Assembly (NCBI GenBank): GCA_023435025.1
Contig: JAEYSE010000112.1
Coordinates: 1 to 14,326 of the forward strand
Direction: 5' to 3'
DNA: 14,326 nucleotides
DNA from: Bacillota bacterium
Lineage (GTDB): Bacteria > Bacillota > Clostridia > Christensenellales > CAG-138
The position numbers and the translations under genes were made by a program. The notes below the pieces were generated by a model that worked only from the letters and a program-made list of their open reading frames with translations, did no database searches and was not told the DNA's origin. Shown piece after piece: positions 1 to 5,826 of the stretch (position 1 is the first letter of the stretch; every line of letters starts with the position of its first letter).

Positions 1-1115
1 TCAAGAACATCAAGAAGGTCTACGACAAGAACGTGGTTGCGGTACAGGAGTTCTCTCTTGATATCGCGGACAAGGAGTTTGTGGTACTGGTCGGGCCCTC
101 CGGCTGCGGCAAATCCACAACGCTTCGCATGGTGGCGGGCCTGGAGGAGATCACCTCCGGCGAAATCCACATCGGGGACACGCTGGTCAACGATGTGCCG
201 CCCAAGGACAGGGATATCGCAATGGTATTCCAGAACTATGCGCTCTACCCGCATATGACGGTGTATGAGAACATGGCGTTCGCGCTTAAGCTCAGGAAAG
301 CGACCAAGCAGGAGATCGACGAAAAAGTCAAAGAAGCGGCGGAGATATTGGGCATTGTGGAGCTTCTAAACCGCAAACCCAAGGCACTCTCCGGCGGTCA
401 GAGGCAGCGTGTGGCGATCGGCCGCGCGATTGTGCGGCACCCGCAGGTGTTCCTGATGGACGAACCGCTTTCTAACCTGGACGCCAAGCTCAGAAACCAG
501 ATGCGCGCGGAACTCATTAAGCTCAGGCAGCGCATCGACACCACGTTCATTTATGTAACGCATGACCAGACGGAAGCCATGACGCTGGGCGACCGCATCG
601 TGATTATGAAGGACGGCTTCATTCAACAGATCGGCACGCCCCACGAGGTGTTCCATGAACCCTCCAACTTGTTTGTAGCGGGCTTCATCGGCACCCCACA
701 GATGAACTTCTTCCCCGCCACCCTCAATGTAGACGGCAACCGTTATGTGGTGGAACTCTATGGCGTAAAAGTCCCGCTGCCTTCCGAAAGGCAGAAGGTT
801 TTGGAACTCAACCGCCAGATGCCCGGCCCCATTGTACTTGGCGTGCGGCCCGAGCATATCCGCGTGGTGCCTGAAGGCACGGAGCATGCAATCCGCGCAC
901 AGGTGGACGTTTCCGAAATGATGGGCAGCGAGGTTTACCTGCATGTGAACGTGGACGGAAAAGACGCCGTGCTCCGCGTACCTACGGGAGATCTGCTGGA
1001 CAGCTACACGTTAACGCCGGGCAGGGAGAATTTCATCCATTTTGCGTTCTCCAACGCCATGATGCATCTGTTCAACCCGGAGACCGAGCAGAGCCTGTAT
1101 ACCATCTGCAAATAA
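1..1115 (+). CDS. Carbohydrate ABC transporter ATP-binding protein, UgpC/MsmK type (5' end outside window)
   Basis: This is the cytoplasmic ATPase that powers a sugar (oligosaccharide or glycerol-phosphate type) import ABC transporter. The reading frame is open from base 3 and codes for KNIKKVYDKNVVAVQEFSL before the first possible GTG at 33. That matches the N-terminus of MsmK/UgpC proteins, so the real start lies just upstream of the window and the gene is cut by the window edge. Visible motifs are Walker A GPSGCGKST (93-119), a Q-loop (VFQNYALYPHM), the ABC signature LSGGQRQRVAIGRA (from 387), Walker B VFLMDEP (447-467), a D-loop (SNLDAKLR) and the switch histidine in YVTHDQTEAM. After them comes a roughly 130-residue MalK-like TOBE/OB regulatory domain. 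ATPases of this family often serve several sugar permeases; none is encoded downstream, so partner genes are upstream or elsewhere. The gene ends at TAA 1113-1115 with a terminator close behind. Family is secure; substrate is unknown. Confidence 0.95.
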   Translation, partial: KNIKKVYDKNVVAVQEFSLDIADKEFVVLVGPSGCGKSTTLRMVAGLEEITSGEIHIGDTLVNDVPPKDRDIAMVFQNYALYPHMTVYENMAFALKLRKATKQEIDEKVKEAAEILGIVELLNRKPKALSGGQRQRVAIGRAIVRHPQVFLMDEPLSNLDAKLRNQMRAELIKLRQRIDTTFIYVTHDQTEAMTLGDRIVIMKDGFIQQIGTPHEVFHEPSNLFVAGFIGTPQMNFFPATLNVDGNRYVVELYGVKVPLPSERQKVLELNRQMPGPIVLGVRPEHIRVVPEGTEHAIRAQVDVSEMMGSEVYLHVNVDGKDAVLRVPTGDLLDSYTLTPGRENFIHFAFSNAMMHLFNPETEQSLYTICK

Positions 1116-1133
1116 ACAGTAGCATAGGCAAAG

Positions 1134-1157
1134 CGCCGCCCCCACGGGCGGCGTTTT
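1134..1157 (+). terminator. Rho-independent terminator of the ABC ATPase gene
   Basis: A perfect 8-bp stem (CGCCGCCC at 1134-1141 with GGGCGGCG at 1146-1153) closes a CCAC loop and is followed by TTTT. It lies 18 bases after the ABC ATPase stop codon. The same GC-rich stem style is used after groEL. Confidence 0.9.
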
Positions 1158-1392
1158 CACATGCCAAATAGTTGCGTAAGGGTTTCAAGGTATCGGCGCT
1201 TATAGCGCCGACGCTGATTTTTTTATTGTGGGGAAACTACGTTCCCCCACACCCCTTCCTCAAGAACGTTCTTACTCTGAGTACACGGGTACAAAACTCG
1301 AAGCGTGTGGAGAGCGGGGCCTGTTTGAACCAATCAAATGCCGCCCTTCAAATGAACGAGGTTTTTCCGCTGAAAAGTCCCGCTACATTTCA
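1158..1392. other. Non-coding gap with stacked hairpins and palindromes
   Basis: No convincing gene is seen here; the small open frames have no plausible ribosome binding site or recognisable protein. There is a perfect 8-bp hairpin at 1193-1211 (TCGGCGCT / AGCGCCGA, loop TAT), followed six bases later by seven T, which could be a weak second terminator. A second hairpin at 1227-1251 has 11-base arms with one mismatch and a TAC loop. A 12-base perfect palindrome AAGAACGTTCTT lies at 1262-1273. The dense structure suggests an intergenic repeat element or a structured RNA, but copy number cannot be judged from one window. Confidence 0.45.
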
Positions 1393-1421
1393 TTGTGTTT
1401 TTCCGCCACGCATGCTATGAT
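1393..1421 (+). promoter_or_regulatory. Predicted sigma-A promoter for the kinase / Imm-5-like / MgtC operon
   Basis: TTGTGT (1393-1398) and TATGAT (1416-1421) are separated by exactly 17 bases. The -10 box is preceded by TGC, an extended -10 signature that can offset the weak -35 box. Transcription would start near 1428, about 57 bases before the first ATG of the operon. This is by pattern only. Confidence 0.5.
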
Positions 1422-1484
1422 GCAACGGAAAAAGCGATTTAAACCACCACCCTAGCAACCTTACGATGAAATAGGAAAGAAGAT

Positions 1485-2084
1485 ATGGATTTCATGTCAC
1501 TGGAAAACGGCCTTACGGAACTGTTTGCGCCGTTGTTTCAAAAAACAGAAAACCTGCTCGCCACCCGGGAACGCGTATGTGTCACCATTGATGGCCGATG
1601 CTGCGCGGGCAAGACCACGCTTGCAAAACGTCTGGAGCAAGCTTATCCCTGCATCGTCGTGCATATGGATCATTTCTTCGTGCCCCTGGAACTGCGCACG
1701 GCAGAACGGCTGAATACGCCCGGCGGCAACGTGCACCACGAGCGGTTTCTGCAAGAGGTATCCTCTCATCTAAACAGACGGGGCGAATTTTCTTACCGGG
1801 CGTACGACTGCCGGACAGGGGATTACTATAAAATCAAAATGCCTGACGCGCCGCTTATCATTGTGGAGGGGTCATACAGCCACCATCCGCAGCTTGCAGG
1901 TTCATACGACCTGAAGGTATTCCTTACTTTATCGAAAGAAGCGCAGTGGGAACGGCTTATGGGGCGTGAAAGTGCAGAAAAGCTCCCCCGTTTCCAATCC
2001 GAATGGCTGCCAATGGAGGAACTGTACTTTTCACAGCTTCGCATACCGGAACAGGCGGATATTGTATTTGATACAGCCATGTAA
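1485..2084 (+). CDS. P-loop kinase, uridine kinase-like
   Basis: This 199-residue soluble protein belongs to the P-loop NTPase fold and resembles small uridine/phosphoribulokinase-like proteins that transfer phosphate from ATP to a nucleoside or similar small molecule. Residues 37-45 form Walker A (GRCCAGKTT, with Lys43), preceded by the beta strand VCVTID. D62 in MDHFF sits where uridine kinases carry a catalytic aspartate. IIVEGSY (125-131, Glu128) is the usual Walker-B-like strand, and R157/R161 in the WERLMGRE segment could be lid arginines. ATG 1485 follows a purine-rich AGGAAAGAAG; an ATG at 1494 is a possible alternative start. The gene leads a probable operon, with the Imm-5-like gene starting 25 bases after its stop. 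The kinase fold is well supported, but the substrate is not shown by the sequence, and the protein may act on something other than uridine. Confidence 0.8.
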   Translation: MDFMSLENGLTELFAPLFQKTENLLATRERVCVTIDGRCCAGKTTLAKRLEQAYPCIVVHMDHFFVPLELRTAERLNTPGGNVHHERFLQEVSSHLNRRGEFSYRAYDCRTGDYYKIKMPDAPLIIVEGSYSHHPQLAGSYDLKVFLTLSKEAQWERLMGRESAEKLPRFQSEWLPMEELYFSQLRIPEQADIVFDTAM

Positions 2085-2109
2085 GCGCAAAATACGTTCT
2101 TGAGGGCCT

Positions 2110-2709
2110 ATGAGAAAGCTTTTGTTTTCGAGAGAAAGTGAATGTATACAGCCGCTTCGGGAGTTGATTGAAAAACAAAGGCACCGGACGCTGGCAATGT
2201 GGGCAGTCGATTGCGCAGGGCCAGTGCTTGCGCTATTTGAAGCAAGATACCCGCAAGAGAAGCGGCCGCGTGAAGCCATAGAAGCAGGGAAGGCATGGAT
2301 GCGCGGAGAGATTAAGATGCCGGTAGCAAAAAGAGCGATCCATGCAGCGCACAATGCTGCGACCGAGGTGGAACATGACCCCGCCGCCTGCGCCGCCGCG
2401 CGGGCCATGGGCCATGCCGCAGCAACCATCCATGTGGAAACCCATGCCTTGGGTTTGGTGTTTTATGGGCTGACCGCGTTCGTTTATGCATATCCGGAAC
2501 ATGTAGAGGTTACCGTAGCAAGCGAACTCAAAAGATATTATGACCGTTTAACATACTGGGAAGCCAATATTGACAGTGTCGATATGACGTGGGCGCCTTT
2601 TCTACTCCGGGACGCCAGCCCGAACAAGGAACGCCTGCTCAGGCAGAAAAAGAACAGCAAAGCAATACCGGCCTCACCCGCTAACGTACCCTTGCGCCGA
2701 TCAACATAG
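2110..2709 (+). CDS. Imm-5-like putative immunity protein
   Basis: This 199-residue soluble protein resembles the family commonly annotated as 'putative immunity protein' or Imm-5-like domain. Such domains were linked to polymorphic toxin systems by gene context; for most members no toxin has been shown. Recognisable features are the helical AMWAVDCA segment (residues 29-36), the stretch AKRAIHAAHNAA (73-84), and the histidine-rich part GHAAATIHVETHALG (101-115). Several histidines (78, 81, 89, 102, 108, 112) might bind metal or form an active site, and the aromatic tail includes RLTYWE. The last 35 residues are basic and look disordered. ATG 2110 follows TGAGGG. It lies 25 bases after the kinase and 40 bases before mgtC, all on the same strand, so co-transcription is likely. 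No toxin gene is adjacent, so an immunity role here is only a family-based label. Confidence 0.75.
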   Translation: MRKLLFSRESECIQPLRELIEKQRHRTLAMWAVDCAGPVLALFEARYPQEKRPREAIEAGKAWMRGEIKMPVAKRAIHAAHNAATEVEHDPAACAAARAMGHAAATIHVETHALGLVFYGLTAFVYAYPEHVEVTVASELKRYYDRLTYWEANIDSVDMTWAPFLLRDASPNKERLLRQKKNSKAIPASPANVPLRRST

Positions 2710-2749
2710 GACACATGCAAAACCAACATCAATACAAAGGTGGTGCCCC

Positions 2750-3445
2750 ATGCTCACGCTAAGCCTGTTTGGATATGACTTGATTTCACTCAACGAGCTC
2801 TCCATGATGCTGCGCCTATTGCTCTGTGCGATATTAAGCGGCGCGCTGGGGTTTGAGCGTGTGCGCAAGCGCCGCGCCGCGGGTGTACGCACATATATCC
2901 TCGTTTGCACCGGAGCCGCGCTTGTCATGATGACGGGTCAGTTTGTAACGCAGACATACGGTGCGGGACAGGACGCCATGCGGATAGGCGCGCAGGTGGT
3001 GTCCGGCATCGGCTTTATAGGAGCCGGCACTATACTTTTGACCGGCCAGCACCGCATCAAGGGGCTTACAACCGCGGCGGGCCTATGGTCCTCCGCATGC
3101 GTCGGCCTTGCGGTGGGCGCGGGCTTTTACCTGGGCGGCATCACCGTCACCGGCATCATGATACTGACCATGACAATACTGGAGCGTGCGCAGGCAGCGT
3201 TTGAAAGCCGCATCAAGACCTTACAGCTTTACGTGCTGTTTGATAACATGAGCCGTGTTTCCGCCTTTTTTGCGTTTGTACGGGAGCATGCCATGACGGT
3301 AACAGATTTTGAAACCATCCGCGTGGCCGGGGATGTGGGCATAGGCGCGAACTTTAAAATCAACCTCAAAAAGCAGCAGTCCCACAGCGAGGTGCTCGAA
3401 CTGCTGAGCAAATTTGAGGGGATTACATTTTTTGAAGAGTTTTAA
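2750..3445 (+). CDS. MgtC/SapB family inner-membrane protein
   Basis: This 231-residue protein is of the MgtC/SapB family. MgtC members help bacteria survive low magnesium or acid stress, and some inhibit the F1Fo ATP synthase; other members have unknown roles. The N-terminal 145 residues hold about four to five membrane segments with the family's hallmark motifs: GFERVRKRRAAGVRTY (34-49), IGAQVVSGIGFIGAGTIL (79-96), and IKGLTTAAGLWSSACVGLAVG (103-123). Residues 150-231 form a soluble tail that looks like the small ACT-like domain of longer MgtC proteins. ATG 2750 follows AAAGGTGG with good spacing. The gene is the last of the operon and is followed four bases later by a terminator hairpin. 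Family assignment is firm; whether it responds to magnesium cannot be seen, and I found no magnesium riboswitch-like leader in the 40-base gap upstream. Confidence 0.92.
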   Translation: MLTLSLFGYDLISLNELSMMLRLLLCAILSGALGFERVRKRRAAGVRTYILVCTGAALVMMTGQFVTQTYGAGQDAMRIGAQVVSGIGFIGAGTILLTGQHRIKGLTTAAGLWSSACVGLAVGAGFYLGGITVTGIMILTMTILERAQAAFESRIKTLQLYVLFDNMSRVSAFFAFVREHAMTVTDFETIRVAGDVGIGANFKINLKKQQSHSEVLELLSKFEGITFFEEF

Positions 3446-3448
3446 TTT

Positions 3449-3482
3449 TCGCAAAAATGGGCTAGCCATTTTTGCGAGTTTT
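3449..3482 (+). terminator. Terminator after the MgtC gene
   Basis: A perfect 12-bp stem (TCGCAAAAATGG at 3449-3460, CCATTTTTGCGA at 3466-3477) with a five-base loop is followed by GTTTT. It starts four bases after the mgtC stop codon. The run of T is short, so termination may be partial. Confidence 0.75.
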
Positions 3483-3484
3483 CC

Positions 3485-3553
3485 GCATCGGGCTGACGTA
3501 GCAGCCCGAATGCGCGAGGTGTCCAAACTGACGTACATGCCGTCAGTTTGGAC
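3485..3553. repeat. Two further strong hairpins between converging genes
   Basis: Hairpin one (3485-3512) has arms GCAT-CGGGCTG and CAGCCCG-A-ATGC, that is 11 pairs with one bulged base. Hairpin two (3521-3553) has perfect 13-bp arms, GTCCAAACTGACG and CGTCAGTTTGGAC, around a seven-base loop. Both contain CTGACGTA at the end of the left arm and start of the loop. Neither has a T run on either strand, so they are not ordinary intrinsic terminators. Their role is unknown; they may be part of an intergenic repeat or may protect transcript ends. Confidence 0.6.
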
Positions 3554-3587
3554 GGATTTATATGGACGCTTCTTAGTTTTTTCATTG

Positions 3588-3620
3588 GCAGGGCGGCGGA
3601 GCGCCCTGCTAATTTTTTTT
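3588..3620 (+). terminator. Second plus-strand terminator, between mgtC and glpK ends
   Basis: An 8-bp stem (GCAGGGCG at 3588-3595, CGCCCTGC at 3602-3609) with a six-base loop is followed by TAA and a run of eight T. This is the best terminator of the cluster for plus-strand transcription. It sits ten bases short of the glpK stop codon on the opposite strand, so it would stop read-through into glpK antisense. No T run follows on the minus strand, so a terminator for glpK itself is not evident. Confidence 0.85.
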
Positions 3621-3630
3621 ACATTTGGGT

Positions 3631-5142
3631 CTACTCATGTTCCACCCAGTCGAGCGCGCGGGAGACGGCGCGCTTCCACTGAGCATAGCGGCGGGTGCGT
3701 TCCTCCTCCCCCATTTCAGGCGCGAACACGCGCTCGGTTTCGTATAGGGCGGCGATCGCCTGTTGATCCGGCCAGAGCCCTACGGCAAGCCCGGCTAAGT
3801 AAGCAGCACCCGCAGCCGTCGTTTCCACGTTCAGGGGGCGGTGGATGCGGCAGGCCATCATATCAGCCTGGAACTGCATCAGCACATTGGAAACGGAAGC
3901 GCCGCCATCCACCTTCAAATCCGTCAAAGCATAGCCGCTGTCCTCCTGCATGGCGGAGACTAAATCCGTCACCTGGTAAGCGATGCTCTCAAGCACCGCC
4001 CGCGCCACATGCGCCCGCGTGGTGCCGCGGGTAATTCCCACCATTGTTCCGCGCGCGTACATATCCCAGTACGGCGCGCCCAAGCCTGTAAACGCGGGTA
4101 CAAACAGCATGCCGCCCGCATCCTTGACGCTTTCCGCCAATATGTTGATCTCAGGCGTATTTTCCAATAGCTTTAAATCGTCCCGCAGCCACTTGACGAC
4201 GCTCCCGGCGTTGAATATGCTGCCTTCTAGCGCATACTCCGGCTCGCCTTCCTTTAAGCCCCACGCAATGGTGGTCAAAAGCCTGTTTTTGCTCATGACA
4301 GGCGTATTCCCCGTGTTCATCATCAAGAAGCAACCCGTTCCGTAGGTGTTTTTCGCCTGCCCCGGCAGGAAGCACGCCTGCCCGAACAGGGCCGCCTGCT
4401 GGTCCCCCGCCGCACCCGCAATGGGTACGCCGGAGAGTGCCTCAAGACCCGATATGCCCGCCGCAACCGTGCCGTAGACGCAGCTACTCGGCCGGGGCTG
4501 GGGCAGCATGGCACAAGGGATATCGAGCGCAGCTAACAGCCGCTCATCCCAACAAAGCTTTTTGATATCAAACAGCATCGTGCGCGACGCGTTGGTATAG
4601 TCAATCACATGCGCCTTGCCGCCGGTCAGGTGCCAGATTAAATAGGTATCGATTGTACCAAATAAAAGTTCCCCGCGCTCCGCCCGCGCTCGCGCCCCGG
4701 GAACATGGTTGAGTATCCACGCGATTTTGGTGGAGGAAAAATACGCGTCTATCAAAAGGCCGGTTTTCTCCGTAACGTATTCTGCCAGGCCCTGTGCCTT
4801 GAGCACTTCGCACAGCTCCGCCGTGCGCCTGCACTGCCAGACGATGGCGTTGTATATGGGTTTGCCGGTCTCCTTTTCCCACACAACGGTGGTTTCCCGC
4901 TGGTTCGTAATGCCGATTGCAGCGATATCGCGCGGCTGTATGGCAGCGCGTTCCAATACATCTGCCACGGCGCGTTTCTGGCTCATGAGGATATCGAGGG
5001 GATCGTGTTCCACCCAGCCCGCTTGCGGGTAATGCTGTTTGAATTCATACTGCGCGCTGCATTTTGCTTTCCCCTCGCCATTAAACAATATGGCGCGGGA
5101 GCTTGTGGTACCCTGATCCAATGCAAGGACGTACGGTTTCAT
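3631..5142 (-). CDS. glpK: Glycerol kinase
   Basis: GlpK phosphorylates glycerol with ATP to sn-glycerol 3-phosphate in the cytoplasm, the entry step of glycerol catabolism. The 503-residue product matches the family's usual length. It opens with LALDQGTTSSRAILF, has the GITNQRETTVVWEK and YNAIVWQCRRT glycerol-site segments (77-106), DYTNASRTMLFDI (181-193), and AGDQQAALFG with the catalytic aspartate D247. The FGGY C-terminal signatures GLGAPYWD and KVDGGAS are present. ATG 5142 was chosen over an upstream start at 5295 because homologues begin MKPYVLALDQG-like and AAGGGG lies eight bases ahead; the extra 51 codons look like leader DNA. In many Gram-positive enzymes a histidine in a HFYG-like loop is phosphorylated by HPr. 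Here the matching loop (residues 221-240) has no histidine and resembles the enterobacterial form, so PTS activation at that site is unlikely. No glpF, glpD or glpO lies in the window. Confidence 0.97.
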   Translation of the reverse strand: MKPYVLALDQGTTSSRAILFNGEGKAKCSAQYEFKQHYPQAGWVEHDPLDILMSQKRAVADVLERAAIQPRDIAAIGITNQRETTVVWEKETGKPIYNAIVWQCRRTAELCEVLKAQGLAEYVTEKTGLLIDAYFSSTKIAWILNHVPGARARAERGELLFGTIDTYLIWHLTGGKAHVIDYTNASRTMLFDIKKLCWDERLLAALDIPCAMLPQPRPSSCVYGTVAAGISGLEALSGVPIAGAAGDQQAALFGQACFLPGQAKNTYGTGCFLMMNTGNTPVMSKNRLLTTIAWGLKEGEPEYALEGSIFNAGSVVKWLRDDLKLLENTPEINILAESVKDAGGMLFVPAFTGLGAPYWDMYARGTMVGITRGTTRAHVARAVLESIAYQVTDLVSAMQEDSGYALTDLKVDGGASVSNVLMQFQADMMACRIHRPLNVETTAAGAAYLAGLAVGLWPDQQAIAALYETERVFAPEMGEEERTRRYAQWKRAVSRALDWVEHE

Positions 5143-5221
5143 AAAAATCCCCTTCCGGCACGAATTGAAACGATGTGCAAGGCCCGGAGCGGCCAATGTT
5201 TTGGTTGACTTGCTACTTCCT

Positions 5222-5250
5222 ATTTTAATCCAACCCAGCAACCGGCGCAA
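5222..5250 (-). promoter_or_regulatory. Predicted glpK promoter
   Basis: On the minus strand TTGCGC (5250-5245) and TAAAAT (5227-5222) are spaced by exactly 17 bases. Transcription would start near 5215, giving a leader of about 73 bases before ATG 5142. No clear cre (CcpA) site or antiterminator hairpin was recognised in the leader. Confidence 0.45.
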
Positions 5251-5401
5251 GGCGTATGCGCAGTAGGGAAGCAACGGTGGCGATACGAACTTCAAAAACA
5301 GAAAGTATAGAAAACGGGCGAAATTTCAATAATAGCAGAGGTATGGAAGAATAATCCCGCCTGATTTAAGCTTGCTGTATAATTTCACCAAAAAATTATG
5401 C

Positions 5402-5430
5402 TTGCAGCCATCGACGGGCTGCTTTATTAT
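5402..5430 (+). promoter_or_regulatory. Predicted groESL promoter
   Basis: TTGCAG (5402-5407) and TATTAT (5425-5430) are 17 bases apart, placing the start near 5437, right at the left edge of the CIRCE operator. This is the usual arrangement for HrcA-controlled vegetative promoters. A six-bp inverted repeat (GCAGCC 5404-5409, GGCTGC 5417-5422) overlaps the -35 box and spacer. Confidence 0.7.
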
Positions 5431-5437
5431 ATACCTG

Positions 5438-5464
5438 TTAGCACTCTTGTTCAGTGAGTGCTAA
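5438..5464 (+). promoter_or_regulatory. CIRCE operator for the HrcA repressor
   Basis: TTAGCACTC (5438-5446) and GAGTGCTAA (5456-5464) form a perfect inverted repeat separated by nine bases, identical to the CIRCE consensus. The symmetry extends two more bases on each side. HrcA bound here represses groES-groEL until heat or misfolded protein titrates GroEL, which HrcA needs for activity. hrcA itself is not in the window. Confidence 0.98.
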
Positions 5465-5513
5465 CACCCAAAAAAAGCAAACTAATGCATCGCAATAAAA
5501 GGAGGTACATTTC

Positions 5514-5798
5514 ATGAAACTCAAGCCTTTGGCCGATCGTGTCGTTATCAAGAGCCTTGAGAGCGAAGAGACCACCAAGAGCGGCATCGTGCTGCCCGGC
5601 AGCGCGAAGGAAAAGCCGCAGATGGCGGAAGTGCTCGCAGTGGGTCCCGGCGGCACGGTGGATGGCAAGGAAGTCACCATGTATGTCAAGGTTGGTGACC
5701 ATGTTATTTACTCCAAGTATGCCGGAACCGAAGTAAAGCTCGACGGCGTGGAGTACATTGTGGTTCGCCAGAACGATATCCTGGCGGTTGTGGAATAA
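5514..5798 (+). CDS. groES: Co-chaperonin GroES
   Basis: The 94-residue protein forms the heptameric lid of the GroEL folding chamber. It starts MKLKPLADRVVIK, typical of the family, then carries the mobile loop that contacts GroEL (about residues 17-34, with SGIVLPGSA), the VGPGG roof segment, and ends KYAGTEVKLDGVEYIVVRQNDILAVVE. The start has a strong AAAGGAGGT site six bases ahead of ATG 5514. It is the first gene of the CIRCE-controlled groESL operon, and groEL follows after 28 bases. Length and sequence are standard, with nothing missing. Confidence 0.98.
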   Translation: MKLKPLADRVVIKSLESEETTKSGIVLPGSAKEKPQMAEVLAVGPGGTVDGKEVTMYVKVGDHVIYSKYAGTEVKLDGVEYIVVRQNDILAVVE

Positions 5799-5826
5799 TA
5801 GCGCATAGCGGAAGGAGAACTTTAAC

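Noticed and set aside
366..944. Long minus-strand open frame opposite the ABC ATPase gene
   Set aside because: It is antisense to a strongly conserved gene, has no ribosome site and its translation resembles no protein.
5163..5178. cre-like (CcpA) site in the glpK leader
   Set aside because: TTGAAACGATGTGCAA has symmetric ends, but the central CG is off by one base from the cre consensus.
5143..5295. 51-codon N-terminal extension of glpK
   Set aside because: Homologous proteins begin at the ATG 5142 position, which has its own ribosome site, and the extension overlaps the predicted promoter.
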